From positions 372,001 to 436,000 of the forward strand of contig NZ_FWFX01000001.1 in NCBI RefSeq assembly GCF_900172335.1: DNA of 64,000 bases. The letters are read 5' to 3'. Within the stretch, counting starts at the first letter, position 1. Each line of letters begins with the position of its first letter. This stretch comes from Roseovarius albus (GTDB taxonomy: Bacteria; Pseudomonadota; Alphaproteobacteria; Rhodobacterales; Rhodobacteraceae). Position numbers and translations under genes: made by a program. Shown here piece by piece: positions 16,901 through 23,662 of this stretch. The notes under the pieces were generated by a model. That model saw only the letters and a program-made list of their open reading frames with translations. It was not told where the DNA came from and did not search any database.

Positions 16901-17401
16901 CCCCATTTCTTTCATCGCACGGCCAACTGCGGTGCGGATCACCGGCTCGCCCAAACGTTTGATGGCACTGCGCAAATGTCCGACAGGGCCGGGTTGATCT
17001 TCTTTTAGGACCTTGCCGGTCAACATCAGCGCCCAAGTTGAGGCGTTCACCAATGATGATGTTGAATGCCCCATATGCTTGCCCCAATCAGAGGGCGCAA
17101 TTTTGTCTTCGATCAAGGCATCAATGGTATCCGCATCCGGTACCCGCAACAGGGCCTCTGCCAGACACATCAGGGCGATGCCTTCATCCGTCGAAAGGCC
17201 ATATTCCGCCAGAAAGACCTCCATCATGCCGGGGTTGGTCTGATTGCGAATGTCGCGCACAAGGCCAGCAGCACTGGAGCAAATGCGGGCACGGTCCTCT
17301 GCACTAAGGCCGGCCTCTTCGATTAACCTAGCAACGGTCGAGGACTCATCGGCATAGGTGGCGTGGTCGATGTTGATTTGTGGATCGGAGGCAGAAGACA
17401 T
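13970..17401 (-). CDS. putA: Bifunctional proline dehydrogenase / delta-1-pyrroline-5-carboxylate dehydrogenase PutA
   Basis: A protein of about 1143 residues that oxidises proline to glutamate in two steps. The N-terminal half is the FAD proline dehydrogenase barrel (VRLVKGAYWDTEVKRAQ, FATHNAHTVAAIL, QRLHGMGEALH). The second half is an aldehyde dehydrogenase (PWNFPLAIFTGQISAALAAGN, catalytic Glu in AETGGLNAMI, catalytic Cys in GQRCSALR). There is no N-terminal ribbon-helix-helix, so it does not repress itself as the E. coli protein does; control is likely by the divergent Lrp-type gene. In-frame starts exist at 17434 and 17416. I chose 17401 because GGGG lies just before it, but this is uncertain. 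Confidence 0.93.
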   Translation of the reverse strand: MSSASDPQINIDHATYADESSTVARLIEEAGLSAEDRARICSSAAGLVRDIRNQTNPGMMEVFLAEYGLSTDEGIALMCLAEALLRVPDADTIDALIEDKIAPSDWGKHMGHSTSSLVNASTWALMLTGKVLKEDQPGPVGHLRSAIKRLGEPVIRTAVGRAMKEMGRQFVLGETITSAMDRAEGMEKKGYTYSYDMLGEAARTDTDATRYHLAYSRAITAIAQACTNDDIRANPGISVKLSALHPRYEVAQRDQVMNVLMPRLRSLALLAKSAGMGLNIDAEEADRLSLSLEVIEATLSEPALAGWDGFGVVVQAYGQRAGLALDFLYDLADRLDRKIMVRLVKGAYWDTEVKRAQVEGIDGFPVFTSKAATDISYIANARKLLDMTDRIYPQFATHNAHTVAAILDMAIDKSTFEFQRLHGMGEALHGLVLDGHGTRCRIYAPVGAHRDLLAYLVRRLLENGANSSFVNQIVDEDVPAEEVARDPFETYKDHAVKLPTGPELYQPERINSIGFDLAHLPTLDGIEAARAPFKSHKWTSEPLLARAANPNAPEAVENPADSGDSPGTVASASEEDIETALTYAAPWNAPAEERKAILNKVADLYEENFGQLFALLAREAGKSMPDAVAELREAVDFLRYYGANIPDAAPVGTFTCISPWNFPLAIFTGQISAALAAGNAVLSKPAEQTPLISHFAISLMHQAGVPKAALQLLPGAGSVGAALTSDPRVDGVAFTGSTATAMKIRAAMAENLAPGAPLIAETGGLNAMIVDSTALPEQAVQAIVESAFQSAGQRCSALRCLYVQEDIAKPFIQMLTGAMDALSVGQPWQLSTDCGPVIDELAWSGIAVHIQTARSEGRLMHEIATPNSGRFIAPTLIRVNGIGDMKREIFGPVLHVATFKSQELDKIIGDINATGYGLTFGLMTRIDDRVQHVTEAVGAGNIYVNRNQIGAIVGSQPFGGEGLSGTGPKAGGPNYLTRYTARPATQSEDPWTQTMATDSLGKLVAQANAQQAPARNDRLLPGPTGESNRLTTHARPALICAGPGTELSKAQAKAVSDLGGVPVVTDGQIEAEALTTLSDISGVLWWGDVDTGRSYAQALSRREGPILPVITGKPDLGHARHERHVCVDTTAAGGNAALLGGMS

Positions 17402-17513
17402 TGGAAACCCCATCATGAAAGTGAATTGACCCATGATAGCAGCGTAAAGTAAGTGAAACTTCCTGAATTATGAGGTATTGAAGTCGAAGTGATTGTTAAT
17501 TTTAGGAAATGAT

Positions 17514-17990
17514 GTGCAAAGTGACCATATTGAGATTGATCGGTTTGATCGCGCGATTCTACGCGTTCTGTCGTCAGATGGGCGGATCAGCATTACAGAC
17601 CTCGCACGGGAAATCGGCTTGTCGAAATCACCGACGCAAGCCAGGTTACGTCGATTGGAAAAGGAAGGGGTCATCACCGGTTATCGCGCGCTGATTGATC
17701 CCATCCGCCTTGGTATGGATCACGTGAGCTTTGTCGAGGTGCGTCTAAGCGATACACGCGAAAAGGCGTTGTCGGAATTTAACGCCGCTGTGAGCAAGAT
17801 CCCTGAGATCGAGCAGGTCCACATGATTGCGGGAAACTTTGACTATCTCATGAAAATACGCACCCAAGACATGAATGATTATCGGCAAGTTCTGGCAGTG
17901 AAACTGTCGACACTGCCACATGTGGCCAGCACCTCTACCTATGTAGCGATGCAGGCGGTCAAGGAAAACGCACTCACAGATGTGATTTGA
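17514..17990 (+). CDS. putR: Lrp/AsnC family regulator, probable PutR
   Basis: A 158-residue Lrp-type protein: an N-terminal winged HTH (ILRVLSSDGRISITDLAREI, GLSKSPTQARLRRLEKEGVI) and a C-terminal RAM ligand-binding domain (VHMIAGNFDYLMKIRTQDM). I place the start at GTG 17514, preceded by AGGA; no in-frame ATG lies near. It is divergent from putA, the arrangement known for PutR, the proline-responsive activator of putA in alphaproteobacteria. That role is inferred from position and family. Confidence 0.85.
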   Translation: MQSDHIEIDRFDRAILRVLSSDGRISITDLAREIGLSKSPTQARLRRLEKEGVITGYRALIDPIRLGMDHVSFVEVRLSDTREKALSEFNAAVSKIPEIEQVHMIAGNFDYLMKIRTQDMNDYRQVLAVKLSTLPHVASTSTYVAMQAVKENALTDVI

Positions 17991-18020
17991 CGGACGTTTT
18001 CTACGCCCCATACTAAAGGC

Positions 18021-18566
18021 ATGAATTATATTTTTCCTTTCCTGATCGCAGCTGCTCCGGCATGGGCACAGTCCTGCCCTGATGCACCTGATCATAGTGC
18101 AGCGCTTGGTCAGTTGATCCACGATGTGCAAAATGCACCAGATGAAATGTCGGCCCGGCTGATTTCGAGTGAGATGTGGTTCTATTGGGCGGATGCGCCT
18201 GACGACCATGCCCAAGAGCTTCTGGATGAGGGTATGGGGCGGCGCAAGTCCTATGACTTCGACGGTGCAATGATCGCGTTCAATGCGCTCGTGGACTATT
18301 GTCCCGACTATGCCGAGGGCTACAATCAACGGGCATATGTAAATTTCCTGCGTGAGAATTACCGAGAAGCGCTGCCTGATCTCGAGCGGACAATTCAGTT
18401 ATCTCCCAAACATGTCGCTGCTCTAGCGGGGCAGGCGCTTACGTTTTCCGCGCTTGAACGCAATGGTGAGGCAGCGGTGGCATTGCGCAAAGCACTGGTT
18501 TTGAACCCGTGGCTGTCCGAGCGCCACTTGTTACCGGCTTTAGAGGCAACAGAGCAAGAATTATGA
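18021..18566 (+). CDS. Secreted TPR-containing protein
   Basis: A 181-residue protein with a signal peptide (MNYIFPFLIAAAPAWAQS, cleavage about residue 16) and TPR-like helices in the C-terminal half (YDFDGAMIAFNALVDYCPDYAEGY, NYREALPDLERTIQLSPKH, RNGEAAVALRKALVLNPWL). It should lie in the periplasm and bind protein partners. It follows putR by 30 bp on the same strand, but a functional link is not evident. I do not recognise a more specific family. Confidence 0.78.
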   Translation: MNYIFPFLIAAAPAWAQSCPDAPDHSAALGQLIHDVQNAPDEMSARLISSEMWFYWADAPDDHAQELLDEGMGRRKSYDFDGAMIAFNALVDYCPDYAEGYNQRAYVNFLRENYREALPDLERTIQLSPKHVAALAGQALTFSALERNGEAAVALRKALVLNPWLSERHLLPALEATEQEL

Positions 18567-18680
18567 CTGTTTTCCACCTCAGATAATTGAATAGCAATTT
18601 GGCATAAAAAAATCACTAATCGATCACCCTAAGGCGTTGTTTTCCTTTTCGCGCCGCGCTACGGAAGGGATGCGCCGGAT

Positions 18681-18766
18681 GCGGGCGTGATGGAATGGTA
18701 GACATATCAGACTTAAAATCTGAAGGCCGAATGGCCGTGTGGGTTCGAGTCCCACCGCCCGCACCA
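18681..18766 (+). tRNA. tRNA-Leu (UAA)
   Basis: An 86-nt tRNA including an encoded CCA end. The acceptor stem GCGGGCG pairs with CGCCCGC. The anticodon loop CTTAAAA (anticodon TAA) is closed by TCAGA/TCTGA. The T-arm GGGTTCGAGTCCC is intact, and the long variable arm is typical of class II tRNA-Leu. The accessory stretch that follows begins directly at its 3' end. Confidence 0.97.
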
Positions 18767-18904
18767 ATTATCATTGAAAACAAAGAATAAATTAAGATTC
18801 TGTCTAGTTGGTCCCCCAAGTGAAATCGTTAGCAGAGCTCAATTTTGCTCGGATTCGAGACAAGTACGTATGAAGTGGGGACAAAATCGAGGAATATCTA
18901 CTGC

Positions 18905-19171
18905 GCGGACGAAACGGACGTAGGTAAGACCGCATACATTGAACCAGGCTCGCCTTGAGAGAACGGATATTGCGAAAGCTTCAACGGCAGCATGAGGGAT
19001 GAATTACGAAACGGAGAAATCCTTTACTCGCTCAGAGAAGTGCAGATTCTCACCGAAGAATGGAGGAAACACTACAACACCAAACGCCCGCACAGTGCAT
19101 TGGGCTACCTCCCTCTGGCACCAGAAACCATTATCACGATGGAACCGAGGCCGATCATGCACGAACAATAA
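18905..19171 (+). pseudogene. IS3-family transposase C-terminal remnant
   Basis: Reading from 18905, the frame gives VGKTAYIEPGSP, then a TGA (18956-18958), then ENGYCESFNGSMRDEL and WRKHYNTKRPHSALGY, ending at 19171. This is the end of an IS3-family OrfB integrase domain; the TGA replaces the TGG of the usual SPWENGY motif. The DDE domain upstream is missing. It is a dead fragment about 140 bp downstream of tRNA-Leu. Confidence 0.85.
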
Positions 19172-19216
19172 CATTGGACCCGACAGATAGGGCTACTCAG
19201 TGCTCTAGTTGAGTTC

Positions 19217-19450
19217 TTACTCAAAGGTGAGCCCCTTGTAGCCAGGTACTTTCACAACCGGAAACCCGAGCACCTTGGGTGGATCAATCTTATGCTCCGG
19301 ATCTTCCATGATGAACCGGCCATTTTCATCACAGATAAGCCATAAATCCTTGAACACCATCGGGCTACAAATGAAAGCCCCTTGTTGCCGCCTTTCCGCG
19401 TCAGCGGAATTTATCAGATTACGAATGTTATCGTGTGTGTAAAGATTCAT
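19217..19450 (-). CDS. Small protein resembling the C-terminus of an HK97-type phage capsid
   Basis: A 77-residue ORF from the ATG at 19450 with GGGGG about 8 bp upstream. The pattern AFICSPMVFKDLWLICDENG, then RFIMEDP and KVLGFPVVKVPG, resembles the end of HK97-fold major capsid proteins (a stretch of the type L..L.D.NG.yl followed by LLGyPVv). No other phage genes are adjacent, so it is either a capsid fragment or an unrelated small protein. The expected N-terminal arm and E-loop of a capsid are absent. The call rests on short pattern similarity only. Confidence 0.4.
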   Translation of the reverse strand: MNLYTHDNIRNLINSADAERRQQGAFICSPMVFKDLWLICDENGRFIMEDPEHKIDPPKVLGFPVVKVPGYKGLTFE

Positions 19451-20054
19451 AATTGCCCCCAATGAAAATTTCCATAATCGCGTAGTCGATACGCGCGATA
19501 GGTCTGTAGTATCGGTCAATAAAAATTGTGCATCTGGGTATTAAATATGTCTGTGTCTCAGAGCACTATTGATGAGCAATTATAAACGGATTGTTTCCGA
19601 AATCGCAATGAAGGTAATTGTGCCTCAACCTATTGTGACCGAGGGGCGAAGGCACGCGAGCCAACGCTTATTCTAATAATTGCGGAATTGCCTTACTTTT
19701 TATGGCGTTCGAAAAGTCAGGATCACGCGAATATCTTTTGAAGCACAGGTTTTGACAGGTTTTAGGAAGCTCGCAATACGCTTCGAGACGGCGGTAATGG
19801 CAAAGCGTAACTGTGTAATATTGCCGTTTTCTCGAAGCGCAAGTAAACCATAATTCAACAACATCAAATACTCAGCAGGGAAGCGTGAATGCCGCGTCAA
19901 AAAGGCGATAAAAGTCTGTTGTAGACCTATATTGATAGGTGAAACGCTAGTTCCATTGACTGCCAGTGAAAAAGCGCCGGTGAGTTTTTGTTGATAGCTG
20001 AAATTGCTAGCGGTACCATTGCTGACTGTAAGTTGTGCAATTGAGGTCGAAAAT
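19451..20054. other. A+T-rich stretch without a convincing gene
   Basis: About 600 bp between the capsid-like fragment and the deaminase gene. It contains only an uninterrupted minus-strand frame (19700-20341) that overlaps the deaminase gene antiparallel. I see no tRNA, terminator or clear promoter. It probably consists of decayed accessory sequence plus the deaminase leader. Confidence 0.5.
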
Positions 20055-20627
20055 ATGCAGATTGGACGCAGGGGATTGTTGTTAGCAACGGCGGCGGCTC
20101 TTTCAGCACATACAACACCGTCGGCTGCATTTAGCCAGAAGGTCGTTACAAGGTCAGCTGATACGCTTACCGATGAAGAACGGCAGCACCACGAACGATA
20201 CATGCAGATGGCTATCGACTTGATCGATGGCGGCCCACCCTTTGGCGCGGTTATTGTAGACCACGAAAGCGGTGAAGTCATGTGCAAGGGACGGAATCGC
20301 GGCAGTTCGAACCGAATATACCACGGGGAAATGGATGCCATGATAAATTGTGGTGACGAACATCCGCAATTGGATTGGAGCAGACTGACCCTCTATACAA
20401 CAGGAGAGCCCTGCCCAATGTGCATGAGCGCGATTATTTGGAACCGCATTCCAAGAGTGGTTTATGCCACGTCAATTAGAAAGCTAACGAACATTGGCCT
20501 CAACCAGATCAATCTCGATACATCAACTGTTGCTGGCGCCGCTTCGTTCTACAGTGGTGAAATTATCAGCGGTATCTTAAAGGACAGTACGGACAAAATG
20601 TTTGAAGATTGGATGGCGTCGCGTTAA
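20055..20627 (+). CDS. Tat-exported cytidine/deoxycytidylate deaminase-family protein
   Basis: A 190-residue zinc-dependent deaminase. The ATG at 20055 follows GAGG and begins a twin-arginine-type signal (MQIGRRGLLLATAAALSAH, with Ala-rich h-region to about residue 28). Zinc and catalytic motifs are complete: HGEMDA (His and Glu of HxE) and EPCPMC (PCxxC). The core resembles the guanine/cytosine/tRNA-adenosine deaminase superfamily (PPFGAVIVDHESGEV). Family members are usually cytosolic, so an exported form is unusual. Export through Tat would fit a protein that binds zinc before translocation. It lies alone in an accessory region. The base or nucleoside substrate is unknown. Confidence 0.78.
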   Translation: MQIGRRGLLLATAAALSAHTTPSAAFSQKVVTRSADTLTDEERQHHERYMQMAIDLIDGGPPFGAVIVDHESGEVMCKGRNRGSSNRIYHGEMDAMINCGDEHPQLDWSRLTLYTTGEPCPMCMSAIIWNRIPRVVYATSIRKLTNIGLNQINLDTSTVAGAASFYSGEIISGILKDSTDKMFEDWMASR

Positions 20628-20828
20628 ATCCATCCCTCACACTTAGACCCCACTTGGCAGTCATTATCAGAACGACCACAGGTCTCAAATGTACTTCCTC
20701 GCTGCGCTTCTATTTTCCGTCACAAGCTGTGGCATTACAGACAGGGACAACACTGCGCTCAGGCCAGCTAAAAGTGCGTCGGTTGGGCATAGATTGCGCC
20801 AGAGAGACACACCCACGAGGGTAGGGGG

Positions 20829-20999
20829 CTATTCGGCCAGTTCCCCAGAGATATAGCAGGGGCCATTGCCTGACAGTAGGTGCGGACGATGAATGACGTT
20901 TGCCTGATCCACCGCTGTTTCTTCAAGTGCCTGGTTCAACGTGCCCTGGACATCAGATGACCGCGACGATCTCCAGACAGTACTAAACGCCCATGTCGC
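20829..20999 (-). pseudogene. IS3-family transposase internal remnant
   Basis: The reverse strand from about 20999 reads ATWAFSTV, then DVQGTLNQALEETAVDQ, then VIHRPHLLSGNGPCYISGEL and AE before a stop at 20829. The block HRPHLLSGNGPCYIS corresponds to the DDE-domain motif (HKPRLLSDNGPSY) of IS3-family transposases; the catalytic Asp of SDNG is replaced by Gly. It is inactive and on the opposite strand to the other transposase fragment. Confidence 0.75.
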
Positions 21000-21520
21000 A
21001 CCCTCGTTCAGGGTCTTAGGCTGGCAGTTTTAAAGGCGCATGGTGGTTCTCTGGGAAATGGCGGCCTATAGCCTGTGTGTTTTTTCTCAGAGGCCAACTT
21101 GTAAGAGGTTACAAACGGCTATTTGGCGAATTGCTCTTGAAAACAATTAGTTGCTAAGGAATGCGCATTTCGAAAGGCTCACATTGAATGTTGTAGTGGG
21201 TTACCTTCTTAGACATGATTGAAAATGTTCATAAGAAAACCCAAGTGTTGAACGCCAATTAGAGAGCTGCAACTTGTACATTCATTGCGGAATTTGATCT
21301 GGAAATTACACAGTAAAGCTGCGCCGCTTTGCTGAATACCCCTCAGGGGTGAAAACTGTGTTGAAAATATGAGCCTTTGGTTAAAATTCAGGCGCTTACG
21401 CAACAAAACTTTGCCTGAATGGGACTTTCCGGGTAAGACGTCAGGAACGGGCAAATAAAACTTGTACTGAGTAATAAACCCTTCAATTGAAAAGTGGGGA
21501 CTGGGCAGTTGGGGAATTCA
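21000..21520. other. Stretch without a recognisable gene
   Basis: About 520 bp between the transposase remnant and the acetyltransferase-like gene. I find no sizeable ORF with a ribosome site. The last part presumably carries the promoter of the downstream gene, but no clear -35/-10 pair stands out. Confidence 0.5.
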
Positions 21521-22195
21521 TTGGACCTGATCAAGGTCGGAGGCGAATGCCTAGGGGCGCTTGCCGAAGAAGGAGTCGAAGTCGAGATGATCACCGACTT
21601 CGTTCAGGCGGAGCAATTGACCGAAGAGATGGGAAAACCCGGTCTGACGCCTAAACTTTCTTCACGCTATAATGACTTCACCGAGGAAAGCGGTATCTGG
21701 CTGTTTATGCGAGAAGAGGGCGAATATGTTGTTTCCCTTGCAGCGCGTTATGACAATATCGGCCGAGAATCCATGCGCGAATATATGATGCGCACGATGG
21801 ACCGGCATTACCCTCATGAAGATGGTCAAACCTTGCTGGATTTTACCCATGCTCTGCCACCTGGCTTTTATGGACGTATGGCATACATCGGAGAGTTGTT
21901 CGTGCGGCCCGACCGACGCGGTTCAAGGCAGCGGCTTCGTTATTTGATGATGCTGATGCACAGTTGTATTGCTGCAAAATGGCCTGTTGATTGGATCTAT
22001 GCGATGATGCGTGATCGCGACGTGCGTGCGGGTTTTGCAACCAACTATGGCTTCACCATCCAATTGCCAGGCGTGGCCCGCTGGGCGCAGCCAACACCTG
22101 AAGGGCGTGGAGATGCGGAATGGTTGGTAGCGCTGCCAGAGGGGCACCTGTCACATATGATGCACCACTATGCGCGATCACTCGAGAGCTTGTGA
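21521..22195 (+). CDS. GNAT-like acyltransferase-fold protein
   Basis: A soluble protein of about 224 residues. I use a TTG at 21521 because GGGGAA precedes it; the open frame extends to a GTG at 21494, so the start is uncertain. The middle carries a GNAT-like pattern: a beta strand YIGELFVRPDRRGSRQRLRY, which would form the CoA-binding loop and helix, then WIYAMMRDRDVRAGF and ATNYGFTIQLPG. The fold also covers autoinducer synthases, and nothing here decides the acyl donor or the acceptor. Its 3' end overlaps the convergent XRE regulator by 18 bp. Confidence 0.55.
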   Translation: MDLIKVGGECLGALAEEGVEVEMITDFVQAEQLTEEMGKPGLTPKLSSRYNDFTEESGIWLFMREEGEYVVSLAARYDNIGRESMREYMMRTMDRHYPHEDGQTLLDFTHALPPGFYGRMAYIGELFVRPDRRGSRQRLRYLMMLMHSCIAAKWPVDWIYAMMRDRDVRAGFATNYGFTIQLPGVARWAQPTPEGRGDAEWLVALPEGHLSHMMHHYARSLESL

Positions 22196-22915
22196 ATAGT
22201 TCAGAACATATTCGGTACCATTTCCGTCATGAACCGGCAGCAGTAGGCGTTTATAGCTAAAGCGCAGAGGGAAGCTGTAACCCGGTAAGTTGACGTCAAT
22301 CTCTTGAACCGACAATTGCGGGTCACCTTTGGACGTTTCAACATGCGCCATGCTGACACTTTCGCACAGGTTTTCGTCAAATGTCGTGAACAAGTATTTA
22401 AGATGCTCTACAGATTTGATGCCGAAACAAACTGTCGCAAGACTCTTTTCCCCGATCGAGTATGGTAGTGGGAGTTTGGAATTCGGCTCTGGTGGTAAAT
22501 AAAGGTCAACGTGATCGGCAAGGCCATCAAAATTTGCGAGCAGGCCATTTTGTTGATGCCACCAAGTTAGGACGTCATCGATCAAAGGGCCTACACCACG
22601 ACGAGTCAGCTTACGCTGCGCTTCGCGGGTCACAGCAGTCAGGATTTTTTCTGCATGTGCACTGACCACACGATTGTCCAGATCGTTACTTGAGATGGTG
22701 ATCTGGTTGTCGAGGCCTGCCAGCTGATTAGGCGTCAATCCCAGGGCTGAACAAATTTTCACAACACTTGTGTATCCCGGATCGCTCTTGGAAGAGAGCA
22801 AATTGGATATGTAGCGTTCGCCCTGTCCGATTTCCAAGGACAAGCTTTTGTAGTCGTAATCTGAATCCCTAATATAGGATTTCAGTCTATCGTGAAAATC
22901 GAGCACTTCTCTCAC
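22178..22915 (-). CDS. XRE-family regulator with C-terminal sensor-like domain
   Basis: A protein of about 245 residues with an N-terminal Cro/CI-type HTH (YKSLSLEIGQGERYISNLLS, then VVKICSALGLTPNQLAGL). It ends with a larger domain of about 150 residues (WWHQQNGLLANFDGLADHVDL, then LPLPYSIGEKSLATV, then LPGYSFPLRFSYKRLLLPV) that may be PAS-like and ligand-binding. No ATG is in frame near the start; GTG at 22915 has GGGA upstream, and TTG at 22924 is the alternative. It converges on and overlaps the acetyltransferase-like gene by 18 bp, so the two may form a functional pair. Confidence 0.75.
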   Translation of the reverse strand: MREVLDFHDRLKSYIRDSDYDYKSLSLEIGQGERYISNLLSSKSDPGYTSVVKICSALGLTPNQLAGLDNQITISSNDLDNRVVSAHAEKILTAVTREAQRKLTRRGVGPLIDDVLTWWHQQNGLLANFDGLADHVDLYLPPEPNSKLPLPYSIGEKSLATVCFGIKSVEHLKYLFTTFDENLCESVSMAHVETSKGDPQLSVQEIDVNLPGYSFPLRFSYKRLLLPVHDGNGTEYVLNYSQALE

Positions 22916-23009
22916 CGATCCCAAATTTCGGACATTGAGTCATTTATATTGACGTTTTGCCAGATTCGTCAAATACTGATTACGCTTTAAGTGGTAACAG
23001 AGTGGTTAT

Positions 23010-23240
23010 ATGGCGAGTGTAAAAGCTTCGAATGACGGAATAGAGGAGTGTTCCCTATCCGTCATTCGCCGAAAATTCAAAATTGAAAAACCTACATCCG
23101 TGACGGCAGAAGAGGCTGAACTGATCCTTGATTGGGCCGCGGAGTGCCGGTCTGAAGAGGGGCTGGCCTCAGCGTTACGGATCTTTGAATACTGCAACGG
23201 TTCGACCGTGCTGAAGAAGCGTGCCAATGCATTGCACTAA
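23010..23240 (+). CDS. Small hypothetical protein
   Basis: A 76-residue ORF with an ATG at 23010, divergent from the XRE gene. The product is mostly helical and charged (SVTAEEAELILDWAAECRSE). Ribosome-site evidence is weak (GAGTGG about 6 bp before the ATG). No known family is recognised. It lies just before the two tRNA-Asp genes. Confidence 0.45.
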   Translation: MASVKASNDGIEECSLSVIRRKFKIEKPTSVTAEEAELILDWAAECRSEEGLASALRIFEYCNGSTVLKKRANALH

Positions 23241-23376
23241 TCGCCGCCGCTGCGTTCAGAATAGAATTTGGGTGGTCGTCAAAAAAGAAAATCGAAATTC
23301 ATCTCATGGGCGCTTGACGGGGCCGGAGCGCCGTCATAATAAGCGCCACACGTCCAAGGCTTTGGGCGCGCAGCGA

Positions 23377-23453
23377 GCGGTTGTAGCTCAGTTGGTTAGA
23401 GTACCGGCCTGTCACGCCGGGGGTCGCGGGTTCGAGCCCCGTCAACCGCGCCA
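23377..23453 (+). tRNA. tRNA-Asp (GUC), copy 1
   Basis: A 77-nt tRNA with encoded CCA. The acceptor stem GCGGTTG pairs with CAACCGC; the anticodon stem CCGGC/GCCGG encloses CTGTCAC (anticodon GTC); the T-arm is GGGTTCGAGCCCC. Confidence 0.97.
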
Positions 23454-23484
23454 CCGCTGCACGATCAAAGCCTAAGCGTAGTGC

Positions 23485-23561
23485 GCGGTTGTAGCTCAGT
23501 TGGTTAGAGTACCGGCCTGTCACGCCGGGGGTCGCGGGTTCGAGCCCCGTCAACCGCGCCA
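23485..23561 (+). tRNA. tRNA-Asp (GUC), copy 2
   Basis: Identical in all 77 bases to the copy that ends 31 bp upstream, including the GTC anticodon and CCA end. It is presumably co-transcribed with copy 1. Confidence 0.97.
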
Positions 23562-23623
23562 TTTTATTCCTCACATTCTGTAAAAAACACGTCCGGTTCG
23601 GGCGCAGAGTGTTTGTGGTAAAA

Positions 23624-23655
23624 AAGCCATGAAAATATGGTTATTCTCATGGCTT
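23624..23655 (-). terminator. Intrinsic terminator of the M20 peptidase gene
   Basis: AAGCCATGA (23624-23632) pairs with TCATGGCTT (23647-23655). On the minus strand the stem is followed by a T-run (TTTTTT), and it lies 7 bp beyond the peptidase stop. Confidence 0.75.
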
Positions 23656-23662
23656 GAGTGCT

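Noticed and set aside
18781..19213. Terminal inverted repeats of the IS3 remnant
   Set aside because: Short TCTGTC matches occur on both sides but do not extend into a convincing pair of ends.
19700..20341. 213-residue minus-strand ORF
   Set aside because: Its first part is antisense to the deaminase gene, there is no ribosome site, and I see no clear domain. The C-terminal part outside the deaminase could still be decayed coding sequence.
20689..20856. 55-residue ORF with a lipobox-like start (MYFLAALLFSVTSCG)
   Set aside because: The start looks like a lipoprotein and AGGTC precedes it, but its 3' end runs into an IS3 transposase remnant on the other strand, so I judge it to be a chance frame.
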